Assembly (NCBI RefSeq): GCF_002257585.1
Contig: NZ_CP022743.1
Coordinates: forward strand, 3,844,001 to 3,908,000
Source of the DNA: Mucilaginibacter xinganensis
GTDB lineage: Bacteria > Bacteroidota > Bacteroidia > Sphingobacteriales > Sphingobacteriaceae
Direction: 5' to 3'
Length of the DNA: 64,000 bases
This document shows positions 25,511-34,057 of the stretch, piece by piece (the first letter of the stretch is position 1; each line of letters begins with the position of its first letter). The notes beneath the pieces were generated by a model, which had not been told where the DNA came from, did no database searches, and saw only the letters and a program-made list of their open reading frames with translations. Position numbers and translations under genes: made by a program.

Positions 25511-26143
25511 ATGGATAAAGTAAACATTTTTGATTCTTCGTTTGAGCCCGCCCTTATCGCGGAGATCAGGCAGTTTGGAGAATTAATGACCTTTAAAGAA
25601 GGTGATATAATTATGGATTACGGTAAATACATCCGCATGATGCCCATAGTGATCAAGGGAACTTTGAAAGTGCTCAAAAAAGATGAAAACGGGAAGGAGC
25701 TACTTTTATATTACCTTTCCAGCAGTGAAAGCTGCTCCATGGCTTATAGCTGCTGCCTTGAAGCCAAAAAAAGTGAAGTAAAGGCTATAGCCGAAGAAGA
25801 TGTTGAACTCGTAGCAATCCCTCACACCAAGCTGGATGAATGGCTCTGCAAATACCCTGGCTGGAAAAACTACATTATGCGCAGCTTTAACGAGCGTTTC
25901 CTGGAGCTGCTAAAATCAATCGAAAGTATTGCTTTTCATAAACTCGATGATCGTTTAATTGCTTACCTCAAAGAAAAAAAGCGTTTATCAGGTTCTAACC
26001 TTATAAAAGTATCTCATTACTTAATTGCGGATGAACTGGCCACCTCAAGGGTAGTGGTATCGCGCCTGTTGAAACAGCTGGAAAACGACGGCAAGATCCT
26101 CTTGTACCGAAATGAAATAAAGCTTTTAAGCGATTTTAACTAA
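25511..26143 (+). CDS. Crp/Fnr-family regulator with a three-Cys cluster
   Basis: 210 residues. The cyclic-nucleotide-binding-like domain (1-140) lacks the usual cAMP phosphate cassette and has instead SSESCSMAYSCCLEAKKSEV, with Cys75, Cys81 and Cys82. The winged-helix DNA-binding domain follows (VSHYLIADELATSRVVVSRLLKQLENDGKILLYRN). From memory, regulators of Bacteroidota with this Cys pattern often stand next to MBL-rhodanese/persulfide genes, so thiol or persulfide sensing is possible. Such an MBL-rhodanese gene is present in this window at 39272 but not adjacent. The target genes are unknown. Confidence 0.92.
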   Translation: MDKVNIFDSSFEPALIAEIRQFGELMTFKEGDIIMDYGKYIRMMPIVIKGTLKVLKKDENGKELLLYYLSSSESCSMAYSCCLEAKKSEVKAIAEEDVELVAIPHTKLDEWLCKYPGWKNYIMRSFNERFLELLKSIESIAFHKLDDRLIAYLKEKKRLSGSNLIKVSHYLIADELATSRVVVSRLLKQLENDGKILLYRNEIKLLSDFN

Positions 26144-26306
26144 ATGCCTGTGGCATTGCAGATCCCTCCGGAAAGTAATTGTTATAAATTTTAACAAAAA
26201 TTAAAATTTACGCCTGGTACAATCGTCTGTATTGGCAGGAAGCGAATCTTATTTTACCCTTCAATTATCTTTCCTTTTATAAATTGCAGGCTTTTAATTG
26301 ATTATT

Positions 26307-27578
26307 ATGCACAACGGTGGTTTTTTGAAGATATTTTTAATTATTGCATTTATAAGCCTTTTGTTAGACTGGTATGTTTTTAACGGCCTCAAAACCCTAA
26401 CCCTCGACTGGCAATCAGAACGTTTCCGGCGGGTGGTTAAATGGGGTTTCCTGCTAATTTCTGTAGGTGTAACTGTACTTTTTATTGGCGGTTTCGGCAG
26501 CTTTAGCACCGCCCGGGGGATGATACCTTTTCACGAGTGGATGCTGAGTCTTTTCCTCACCTTTTTTGTAACCAAGATATTTTTTGTGGTGATATTGCTG
26601 TTAGGCGATACCGGCCGCCTGTTTTATGGGGTAGTAAATAATATTACCAGGCCCGAAGGCAAGGCAATTGAACCTTATTTTCCGGCAAGGCGTAAATTTA
26701 TAAGCGAGATTGCCGTATTGGCTGCAGCATTCCCCTTTACTGGCTTTTTGTACGCCATGGTGAAAGGAAAATACGATTACAAAGTACACCGCACCACGCT
26801 TTATTTTGATGATTTGCCCGAGGCTTTTGACGGATTTACCATTACCCAGCTATCAGATATTCACTCCGGCAGTTTTGATAATACCACTGCTGTGCAGCGG
26901 GGTATTGACCTGGCTAAAGCGCAAAAAAGCGATATGTTTGTTTTTACAGGCGACCTGGTAAACAATGCCGCCTGGGAGGTTGAACCTTACATCCCCAATT
27001 TCAGCCAGCTTAAAGCGCCCTATGGGCAGTTCTCCATACTGGGAAATCATGACTATGGGGATTATATTCAATGGGACAGCCCGGCGCACAAATCAGCAAA
27101 CCTTGACAAATTGAAAGAACACCACCAAACAATGGGTTATCGTTTAATGCTGAATGAAAACATAGCGATTGAGAAAGACGGCCAGAAAATTGCGCTGATA
27201 GGTGTAGAAAACTGGGGCAAAGGATTCATCCAGTTGGGCGACCTGGATAAAGCATTGGAGGGTGTAGATAAAGATGCCTTTAAGATCCTGCTCTCGCACG
27301 ACCCTACTCATTGGGAGGAAAAGGTACGCTACAACCCGGCCAACATCCATTTAACGCTTTCAGGGCACACCCATGGCGCACAGTTCGGGGTTGAAGCCGG
27401 CGGTTTAAAATGGAGCCCGGTAAAATACCGCTACCTTGACTGGGCCGGACTGGTAAACGAAAAGAACCGTTACCTGTACGTAAACCGCGGTTTCGGTTTC
27501 CTCGCATTTTCCGGCCGCCTGGGCATCTGGCCCGAGATTACTGTAATAACTTTAAAGCGAAAAAAAGCAGAAGCTTAG
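26307..27578 (+). CDS. Membrane-anchored calcineurin-like metallophosphoesterase
   Basis: 423 residues from the ATG at 26307 (a TTG at 26298 is in frame). Three or four membrane segments occupy the first 120 residues and one more precedes the catalytic part. The YaeI-like metallophosphoesterase domain shows ITQLSDIHSGSF, VFTGDLVNN, SILGNHDYGD and LSGHTHGAQFG, all ligands of the di-metal site. Related enzymes act on lipid or nucleotide phosphates; UDP-diacylglucosamine hydrolysis is known for relatives. It converges on the carboxylesterase gene, with only 21 bp between the stops. Confidence 0.95.
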   Translation: MHNGGFLKIFLIIAFISLLLDWYVFNGLKTLTLDWQSERFRRVVKWGFLLISVGVTVLFIGGFGSFSTARGMIPFHEWMLSLFLTFFVTKIFFVVILLLGDTGRLFYGVVNNITRPEGKAIEPYFPARRKFISEIAVLAAAFPFTGFLYAMVKGKYDYKVHRTTLYFDDLPEAFDGFTITQLSDIHSGSFDNTTAVQRGIDLAKAQKSDMFVFTGDLVNNAAWEVEPYIPNFSQLKAPYGQFSILGNHDYGDYIQWDSPAHKSANLDKLKEHHQTMGYRLMLNENIAIEKDGQKIALIGVENWGKGFIQLGDLDKALEGVDKDAFKILLSHDPTHWEEKVRYNPANIHLTLSGHTHGAQFGVEAGGLKWSPVKYRYLDWAGLVNEKNRYLYVNRGFGFLAFSGRLGIWPEITVITLKRKKAEA

Positions 27579-27599
27579 GTCAGGGAACTGGTGTTAAAG

Positions 27600-29129
27600 C
27601 TAATCGGAGTTTTTCCCCTTTAGCATAAACACCTGCGAGGGGAAAGACTTATCATCGAAAACTTCTTTTACAGTAATAACTTTATTCACTTTATCAAAGG
27701 TCATTATCTGCCGGGTTTCATTTTTATAACGCGGCCAGGCGGGTAATGCTGCGCTATTGGGATTGCCATTTTTTATAAATGAAACCCAGGTACGGTGCAT
27801 CGCCGCAGCCAGTTGCTGCCTTTCTGCTTCCGCAGCTTTTAATTTGGGGTCGTTCCATACATACTGAAGCTCAGCCCCGTGATTTGCGCCATATTTTTTG
27901 CCGTTATCATAATCAAACCTGTACACCCAAACAGGAATTTCATTTTGTGAAAGCGCTTTGGCAAAGCGATAACTATGCATTTGGTACATGTATTGGGTTA
28001 TTACTTTTACAGCAGCATCATAAGGTGTATTTGTATTAAGCTCTTCTTTAAAAGTTTTGTAAACCATGGGATAATCATCACCAAACAGCGCCCTTAAAAT
28101 TACCGTATCCGGGTGTTTTAACTTTTCATCGCCATTAATAAACAAGGCGGCCTCATATTTATTGGTACCTATTAACGCTTTTATATGCGGTATATCCTTA
28201 TCTGCCACATATTTGTAAGCATCGCCTGTAATGGTAACACCATCGTAAACAGGGCCAAAGAACGAATTGCCACCAATACCGGCGCATACTATTGCCTGGG
28301 CTTTAATTATAGAATCAGCCGGGAGCAAGAGCAACTTACGGGCATCATTTTTACCCAGGCCCAATTGTTTTAAGATTTTCAGGCGTTCATTTTTTGCAGT
28401 TAGCGTATCTCTGATGCATTGAACAGATCCGCTTTCAGCAATATATTGCTGAAACAGTCCTTTTGATTTTGGCGAAACAAGTACAGCACTGATCAACTTT
28501 GCCCCTGCCGATTCACCCATTATAGTTACCCGGTTGGCGTCACCGCCAAATAGGGCAATGTTTTGTTTTATCCATTTAAGCGCCATCACACAATCCAGCA
28601 AGCCGTTATTGCCAGATTGGGCATAACGGTTATCCAAATCGCCCAAGTACAAAAAGCCTAAAGCGCCAAGCCTGTAGTTTATAGTTACCGTTACAATATC
28701 GTCATTATCGGCAAAGGCATGTCCGTCTTCACCTTTTCCGGCGCCGGCAGTCATACTTCCGCCGTGCACCCACACCAATACCGCCCGTTTTTTGTTATCG
28801 GTTTTGGGCGTGTAGATATTTAACGAAAGACAGTCTTCTGTTCCCAGCACCTGTCGTCTGTCGGGTTGTGTTGCTATCGGCCCAAATTTTTGCGTCTGCA
28901 AAGTGTCTTTCCAGGCAACATGTTCGGCCGGTGGTAAATATCTTGCAGCGCCTACCGGTGGCGCAGCATAAGGCACGCCTTTAAAAACAGCTGTTCCGTT
29001 TTCAAATTCGCCACGGATGTAACCTTTGTTGGTTTTTACAACCGGCTGATTTTGAGCCAATACTTTAGTTAACGCAATAAACGCAAACAACAAAGTAATA
29101 GCCATTATTTTTTGGAAGGTAGATTTCAT
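27600..29129 (-). CDS. Exported type-B carboxylesterase
   Basis: 509 residues with a signal peptide (MKSTFQKIMAITLLFAFIAL, cleaved near LAQ 26). The alpha/beta-hydrolase fold is complete: oxyanion-hole motif WVHGGSMTAG, EDCLSLNIYTP type-B signature (98-108), nucleophile Ser207 in IMGESAGAKL, and the catalytic His in YGANHGAELQY. It hydrolyses carboxylic esters; natural substrate unknown. An inverted repeat TACACC-N6-GGTGTA lies 30-48 bp upstream of the start (29160-29177) and may be an operator. Confidence 0.93.
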   Translation of the reverse strand: MKSTFQKIMAITLLFAFIALTKVLAQNQPVVKTNKGYIRGEFENGTAVFKGVPYAAPPVGAARYLPPAEHVAWKDTLQTQKFGPIATQPDRRQVLGTEDCLSLNIYTPKTDNKKRAVLVWVHGGSMTAGAGKGEDGHAFADNDDIVTVTINYRLGALGFLYLGDLDNRYAQSGNNGLLDCVMALKWIKQNIALFGGDANRVTIMGESAGAKLISAVLVSPKSKGLFQQYIAESGSVQCIRDTLTAKNERLKILKQLGLGKNDARKLLLLPADSIIKAQAIVCAGIGGNSFFGPVYDGVTITGDAYKYVADKDIPHIKALIGTNKYEAALFINGDEKLKHPDTVILRALFGDDYPMVYKTFKEELNTNTPYDAAVKVITQYMYQMHSYRFAKALSQNEIPVWVYRFDYDNGKKYGANHGAELQYVWNDPKLKAAEAERQQLAAAMHRTWVSFIKNGNPNSAALPAWPRYKNETRQIMTFDKVNKVITVKEVFDDKSFPSQVFMLKGKNSD

Positions 29130-29247
29130 AACTTTTGGTTAGGTTAAAAATAAACAATGTACACCATTAAAGGTGTAACAATTTTGGGCGCGAAAAAAGA
29201 CTGGCACGGTTTAAGCTTTATAAAGGGAGCATACAAAACAAACTACC

Positions 29248-29472
29248 ATGACACAGCAAAACAACAGGAGAATAGGGCAAAACCCAACACAAAAACCGGT
29301 AACTAAAATGGATACTTTAAATGACACCTGGACGGTGATGAAACCATTTGTTCATTTCTCATATAAAGCTTTGAAAGTTATTGCCCACGCTTTAATATTT
29401 ATAGTGAAGCATATCCCGAAGCCCGGGGAGCATAAAGCTAAAGACAAAAACAACAAAGTAATTAAGATATGA
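29248..29472 (+). CDS. Small hypothetical protein, one amphipathic/hydrophobic helix
   Basis: 74 residues. The ends are polar and basic (MTQQNNRRIGQNPTQKP and KPGEHKAKDKNNKVIKI); the middle (VMKPFVHFSYKALKVIAHALIFIVKHIPKP) could be a membrane-associated helix. No family is recognised. It is separated from its neighbours on both sides and its coding status rests on length and composition only. Confidence 0.5.
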   Translation: MTQQNNRRIGQNPTQKPVTKMDTLNDTWTVMKPFVHFSYKALKVIAHALIFIVKHIPKPGEHKAKDKNNKVIKI

Positions 29473-29529
29473 AGCGCTACGCCTAACGCTTTCAACACGC
29501 AGAATTTAGACATCCAAACGCGTTAAATA

Positions 29530-29537
29530 TAATTTTG
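29530..29537 (+). promoter_or_regulatory. -7 element (TAATTTTG) of the lrp-eamA operon
   Basis: TAATTTTG fits TAnnTTTG and lies 66 bp upstream of the ATG at 29604. The expected -33 TTG is not clear. Confidence 0.5.
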
Positions 29538-29568
29538 TCGAATTAAATTCATTTTTTAAAATACTATT

Positions 29569-29583
29569 TTGAATATTATTCTA
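29569..29583 (+). promoter_or_regulatory. Lrp-box-like operator upstream of lrp
   Basis: TTGAATATTATTCTA matches the published E. coli Lrp consensus YAGHAWATTWTDCTR at 14 of 15 positions (only the second base differs). It lies 20 bp before the Lrp-family ATG, within the expected leader, where binding could autoregulate the operon. Confidence 0.6.
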
Positions 29584-29603
29584 AAATAACGTAATATTAC
29601 CGT

Positions 29604-30086
29604 ATGATTAACGAAACAGAAATCATACTGGATAAAACAGACCTGCATATTTTACGATTGATGCAGGAGAATGCCCGTATCAGCAATGCCGACCTTGCAC
29701 GCGAGCTGGGCATGGCGCCTTCGGGTATCCTGGAACGTGTAAAAAAGCTGGAACAAAAAAATGTGATCCGGCAGTACACAGCGCGCATCAATCCCGAGGC
29801 GTTGCAGCAAAAAATGTTAGCCTTTATTTTTATGAAAGCGGCTGATGGCCCGGGCTGCAATGATACTGCCAAACAATTGGCTACAATCCCCGAAGTTCAG
29901 GAAGTGCACCATGTTGCCGGTGACGATTGTTACCTGGTAAAAGTTCGTACTTATGATTCTGCCTCCCTGATGCATTTAATGCGGAACGAGTTCAGTAAAA
30001 TACCCAACCTTTTAAGCACCCGCACCACCATAGTGCTCGAAACGGTTAAGGAACAGCAACAATTGGTTATACCCGAAAAATTATAA
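29604..30086 (+). CDS. Lrp/AsnC-family transcription regulator
   Basis: 160 residues: an N-terminal helix-turn-helix (LDKTDLHILRLMQENARISNADLARELGMAPSGILERVKKLE, about 10-51) and a C-terminal RAM (ligand-binding) domain with EVQEVHHVAGDDCYLVKVR. Feast/famine regulators of this family sense amino acids and often control the exporter next to them. The stop is 4 bp before the EamA transporter start, so both are cotranscribed. An Lrp-box-like site precedes the gene. Confidence 0.95.
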   Translation: MINETEIILDKTDLHILRLMQENARISNADLARELGMAPSGILERVKKLEQKNVIRQYTARINPEALQQKMLAFIFMKAADGPGCNDTAKQLATIPEVQEVHHVAGDDCYLVKVRTYDSASLMHLMRNEFSKIPNLLSTRTTIVLETVKEQQQLVIPEKL

Positions 30087-30090
30087 ACCC

Positions 30091-31044
30091 ATGCCTTTAT
30101 CTTCCAAAAAATCAGCCCCGCCGCTGTTGGTCATTATTGCTTTTGCAACCGTTTATATTGTTTGGGGCTCTACCTATTTTTTTATCCGGTTGGCCGAACA
30201 GGGTGGAATGCCCCCGTTTTTTTTGGGAGCTTTCCGTTTTACAATCGCCGGGCTCCTGATGATGGGCTGGTGCTTGATTAAAGGCGAAAAGATTTTTGTG
30301 AAACGGGATATCATGAATGCTGCGGTAACAGGAATACTCTTATTATTCGTGGCCAATGGCATTGTAATATGGGCCGAACAAACTTTACCCAGCGCCATGG
30401 TAGCTATCCTGGTTTCATCCGCCCCCATCTGGTTTGTATTGCTCGATCAGCCAAACTGGGGCGTCAACTTTAAAAACAAGGCTACCATAGTTGGGCTGGT
30501 AATTGGGTTTGCCGGCGTTATTATATTATTCAGCGAGCAGATTGAAAAGATATTTGCGGGCGGCGGTGCTTCAAAATTACCGTGGATGCTCTTACTGTTG
30601 TTGGGAACCATTTCATGGGCCGGCGGATCGTTATTTTCAAAACACAGGCCAACCTCTGGCTCTTCGACTGTAAGCACTGCCTGGCAAATGTTAAGCGCGG
30701 GCCTTGTGTATATCCCGGTAAGCTTCATCCACAACGAATATGCCGGTTTTAATTTTCACAGCATTCAAACCAGCGGCTGGCTGTCTGTATTGTACCTCAT
30801 CATTTTCGGCTCAATAGCGGCATATAGCGCTTATGTTTGGTTACTGCAGGTTCGCCCGGCAACACAGGTAAGCACTTATGCGTATGTCAATCCGGTCATA
30901 GCAGTAATTTTAGGAGTAGTGTTCGCCATGGAACACATTTCATTTACACAACTGGCAGGCTTATTCATTATTCTTGGCAGTGTGCTGCTCATCAACCTGG
31001 CAAAGTACAGAAAAGAAAAACTACAGCTAAGGGCGGCAGAATGA
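30091..31044 (+). CDS. EamA-family drug/metabolite exporter
   Basis: 317 residues with ten membrane segments in two EamA repeats. The first starts with FATVYIVWGSTYFFIRLAEQ and PPFFLGAFRFTIAG; the second has the equivalent block around LLLLGTISWAGGSLFSKH. A TYAYVNPVIAVILG motif near the end is typical of the family. Many such proteins export amino acids or metabolites. The Lrp-family gene just upstream makes an amino-acid or related compound the likeliest substrate (inference). Confidence 0.95.
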   Translation: MPLSSKKSAPPLLVIIAFATVYIVWGSTYFFIRLAEQGGMPPFFLGAFRFTIAGLLMMGWCLIKGEKIFVKRDIMNAAVTGILLLFVANGIVIWAEQTLPSAMVAILVSSAPIWFVLLDQPNWGVNFKNKATIVGLVIGFAGVIILFSEQIEKIFAGGGASKLPWMLLLLLGTISWAGGSLFSKHRPTSGSSTVSTAWQMLSAGLVYIPVSFIHNEYAGFNFHSIQTSGWLSVLYLIIFGSIAAYSAYVWLLQVRPATQVSTYAYVNPVIAVILGVVFAMEHISFTQLAGLFIILGSVLLINLAKYRKEKLQLRAAE

Positions 31045-31154
31045 TTATTATAACTAAACAACGTAAAACCGGTACGCTAAAAAACTGCGTAATAACGTGC
31101 CGCTGCAAAAACAGTCATAAACTAATTACTGGCGTTTACACCACAACAGGCAAC

Positions 31155-32198
31155 TTAAAGGCCCTTTGGCAGGGAGCGGGCGGGCGTTTCCCATTTTCCA
31201 AATTCAAAGTAATCATCAACAGTGATGCTGATTTTACTGCCTATCGTATATTTACCTTTGGTGTAATTGTTGGCTCTTAATACAACCCGATCACGCTCAA
31301 TAATCAATTCCTCAAAAAAACCTTTGAACAGGATCTGTTTAACGGTCCATTTATTACCGAAGCCCTTGCCTATTTTAACGTGCTCGGCGTACACTACCAC
31401 AGTGCCGCGTTTACTTTTGATCCCGCATTTCAGGGCTTCGTCTGCTGTTAGCTGGCTGCTGCTGGCCAATATTTGAGCGGTATATAAAAGTTTGGGCGAA
31501 TTATAAAGCTCTTCGGGACTGCCGTTTTCAACAATTTCACCTTCTTTCAGCACAATCAGCTCATCGGCCATTGATAAGATCTCCGCCGGATCATGCGAAA
31601 CCAGCACAATGGTTACCCCCCACTCTTTTACAATATGCCTTATGTCGTGCTGAAGTCCTTCGCGGTAAGTGGCGTCTACCTGATTAAAAGGCTCATCAAG
31701 CAAGATAACTTCGGGTTTACTGATCAACGCTTTAGCTATAGTAACCCGCTGCTTTTCGCCGCCGCTTAATTTTCCAAACGGCTGGTCTTTCAGCGGAAAT
31801 ATATCAAGCATATGCAGCGAGTCGGTAATCTTTTTTCCCTCAGTATCAACACCTATCTCGCCTATTCTCAACCCGGACCGTACACTATCCCATACCGTAG
31901 CGTTCATATCCATATCCTGGTTATTTTGGGTAACCAGCCTCATAGCTTCGTGTGCGGGCTGCAACTTTTCCTCGCGTTTTAAAATGCGTTCTTCCTTAAA
32001 AAAAACCTCACCGCTATCGGGCTGCATTAAACCAAACAGTAAATTCAACAGTGTAGTTTTGCCGCTTCCGCTCTCGCCCACTATGGCAGTTATCTTTCCT
32101 TTGGGAATAAATATGGTTACATTATTAACACCTGAAGACTTATCGCCAAAGTAATTTTTGGTTACCGATATGGTTTCCAGGATCATATCATCTTGCAT
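31155..32198 (-). CDS. Orphan ABC transporter ATPase
   Basis: 347 residues from the ATG at 32198 (MQDDMILETISVTKNYF); an in-frame start at 32273 adds 25 unlikely residues. The nucleotide-binding domain has Walker A GESGSGKTT (41-49), Q-loop, signature LSGGEKQRVTIAKAL, Walker B VILLDEPF and the H-loop LVSHD. A C-terminal extension of about 100 residues (from about 250) looks like a TOBE-type regulatory domain, as in MalK/PotA-like importer ATPases. No permease or binding protein is adjacent, so the partner is encoded elsewhere. A -7 element TACATTTG lies upstream at 32224-32231 (minus). Confidence 0.9.
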   Translation of the reverse strand: MQDDMILETISVTKNYFGDKSSGVNNVTIFIPKGKITAIVGESGSGKTTLLNLLFGLMQPDSGEVFFKEERILKREEKLQPAHEAMRLVTQNNQDMDMNATVWDSVRSGLRIGEIGVDTEGKKITDSLHMLDIFPLKDQPFGKLSGGEKQRVTIAKALISKPEVILLDEPFNQVDATYREGLQHDIRHIVKEWGVTIVLVSHDPAEILSMADELIVLKEGEIVENGSPEELYNSPKLLYTAQILASSSQLTADEALKCGIKSKRGTVVVYAEHVKIGKGFGNKWTVKQILFKGFFEELIIERDRVVLRANNYTKGKYTIGSKISITVDDYFEFGKWETPARSLPKGL

Positions 32199-32401
32199 AG
32201 TCGCTTTAGTTAGCTCTTTAAAACAAATGTATCGGGTAAATATTCCCAAGTCTAAACTATAAAAGTTTATCATAAAAATGAAATATGTAATTCAATACCC
32301 GTAGTATTTGGTTTTCAATACTTCATCAACTCAAACTGCGGGGCATCCTGTTTCTAATATTTATTTATATTAGCAACAGAAATTAAAATTTAACCCCCCT
32401 T

Positions 32402-32824
32402 ATGGAGCATCACTCTAAAACCTGGCATCAAACACACAAGGAGTCGTTAGGATTTGGCCAGCGCCTTGCCGATTCTGTAGCAAACGGCATGGGTTCATGG
32501 CGTTTTATTATTATCCAAACGCTGATTGTTGCAGTGTGGATGACCTTAAATGTTATCGGATTTAAATATAAATGGGACCTTTATCCCTTTATATTACTGA
32601 ACCTTTTGTTTTCAACCCAGGCAGCTTATGCGGCTCCCATTATTATGATGGCTCAAAACCGCCAAAGCGAGCGTGACCGCGCCCAGGCTGATGCTGATTA
32701 TAAAACAAATTGCGAGGCTAAAGTGGAGATTGAAGAGTTACTTGAAAAACTCAACTCCATTGAAATTGACAAACTGGATAAGATCCTTTCCCTGTTAGAG
32801 AAATTGGATAAAAAAGCCAATTAA
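32402..32824 (+). CDS. DUF1003 membrane protein
   Basis: 140 residues. FGQRLADSVANGMGSWRFIIIQT leads into the first of two membrane segments (WRFIIIQTLIVAVWMTLNVI and YPFILLNLLFSTQAAYAAPII), and MMAQNRQSERDRAQADADYKTNCEAKVEIEELLEKL is the family's charged coiled-coil-like tail. This is the DUF1003 signature; its role is not established. It stands alone, 70 bp before the next gene's promoter. Confidence 0.92.
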   Translation: MEHHSKTWHQTHKESLGFGQRLADSVANGMGSWRFIIIQTLIVAVWMTLNVIGFKYKWDLYPFILLNLLFSTQAAYAAPIIMMAQNRQSERDRAQADADYKTNCEAKVEIEELLEKLNSIEIDKLDKILSLLEKLDKKAN

Positions 32825-32888
32825 GCCTTATAAGCGTCTTATCGACGGCTATAAGATTCCTTAAAATTCACAAGTGTTGTCTTTTTAT

Positions 32889-32896
32889 TACCTTTG
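32889..32896 (+). promoter_or_regulatory. -7 element (TACCTTTG) six bases before a start codon
   Basis: TACCTTTG matches TAnnTTTG and ends 6 bp before the ATG at 32903. It would give an almost leaderless mRNA. No -33 TTTG at the right distance is obvious. Confidence 0.5.
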
Positions 32897-32902
32897 CGGC
32901 CC

Positions 32903-33904
32903 ATGACCAGCATTGAACAAGCAATAGTAAACGAAGCGGAAGAGGAGATAAAACCCAAAACGCCTAAGCAACGCTTTTGGAACGTTGTTAAAACTATTTT
33001 AAAGATAGCAGTAACCGTAGCTTTACTGATCTGGGTATTCAGCAAGGTTGATGTTAATAAAGTTAAGATCAGGCTGTTTGAGGCAAATTACTGGTGGATG
33101 CTGGCTGCATTTGTATGCCTTGCTTCGTCAATGATCGTATCTGCATGGCGATTGCTCAGCTTTTTTAAATCAATAGGATTAAACCTAAACCCTAAGTATA
33201 ATTTACGGCTATACTTCCTGGGCCTGTTTTATAATTTTCTTCTGCCCGGTGGTATCGGTGGCGATGGGTATAAGATGTACCTGATCAATAAAACCTACAA
33301 AACACCGGTTAAAAAGCTGTTTTGGTCGGTAATGTTCGACAGACTGAGCGGACTTTGGGCCATAGGCTTAATCACCGTGGCGTTAATCTTCCTCATCCCT
33401 CAAATAGATATTCACATCGGAATCCCGCTGGGAATATTTGTAGCCGGCTCTATAGTTTACTATTTTGTAGCCTACAAGTTTTTCAGGGATTATACCCACA
33501 GGTTCTTTGAGGCTCACGCTAAAGCGTTGCTGCTGCAATCGTTACAACTGCTTACCATAATTTGTGTAATTTTAGGCCAGCCTGAATTTCACCAGGCAGG
33601 TTTTAATGGTAAATTTTCTCCTTATTTATTATCCTTTTTAATTTCTGCACTGGCATCTATTATTCCTATAACGGCAGGTGGTGCCGGCGCACGGGAGGCT
33701 ATTTTCACCAAGCTTTCAACTGTGTTCCCAATGATTCCCGACCTGGCTATCTTCCTGGCTACTTCGTTTTATTTATTGTCGCTTGTGGTAGCATTATTTG
33801 GTGTTTATTATGTGATACGGCCGGGCAGGCTCCAGGAGGGTTTACCCCCGGCAGCAGATCTGACTATTGATAAGCCATCCAATCCTGCCGCTAACAAAAT
33901 TTAA
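32903..33904 (+). CDS. Lysylphosphatidylglycerol-synthase-like flippase/TM domain protein (UPF0104)
   Basis: 333 residues from the ATG at 32903; a TTG at 32894 is in frame but inside the promoter. About eight membrane segments and the LPG_synthase_TM pattern NFLLPGGIGGDGYKMYLI, plus FDRLSGLWAIGLI and ITAGGAGAREAIFTKL. The C-terminal aminoacyl-transferase domain of MprF is absent. Members of this family are thought to move lipids or glycolipids across the inner membrane. Nothing beside it reveals the lipid. Confidence 0.92.
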   Translation: MTSIEQAIVNEAEEEIKPKTPKQRFWNVVKTILKIAVTVALLIWVFSKVDVNKVKIRLFEANYWWMLAAFVCLASSMIVSAWRLLSFFKSIGLNLNPKYNLRLYFLGLFYNFLLPGGIGGDGYKMYLINKTYKTPVKKLFWSVMFDRLSGLWAIGLITVALIFLIPQIDIHIGIPLGIFVAGSIVYYFVAYKFFRDYTHRFFEAHAKALLLQSLQLLTIICVILGQPEFHQAGFNGKFSPYLLSFLISALASIIPITAGGAGAREAIFTKLSTVFPMIPDLAIFLATSFYLLSLVVALFGVYYVIRPGRLQEGLPPAADLTIDKPSNPAANKI

Positions 33905-34026
33905 TTTGCGCTTTTTATTATGGCAAAATAAATTTAACCTTCCAGTTAACCAGATAGTTCTCAATTATTTTGTAAAAATACCGCCGGTCAATCAAAGGGG
34001 CTAATCAACCATTCAACTTAATTCCA

Positions 34027-34034
34027 TAATTTTG
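34027..34034 (+). promoter_or_regulatory. -7 element (TAATTTTG) of the hydroxylase gene
   Basis: TAATTTTG lies 23 bp upstream of the ATG at 34058 and fits TAnnTTTG. Confidence 0.45.
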
Positions 34035-34057
34035 TTTTTTCTAATAAACCAAGATTG

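Noticed and set aside
30837..31280. 147-codon frame on the plus strand overlapping the EamA gene
   Set aside because: It is out of frame with the EamA gene and crosses into the convergent ABC ATPase gene; no domain is visible.
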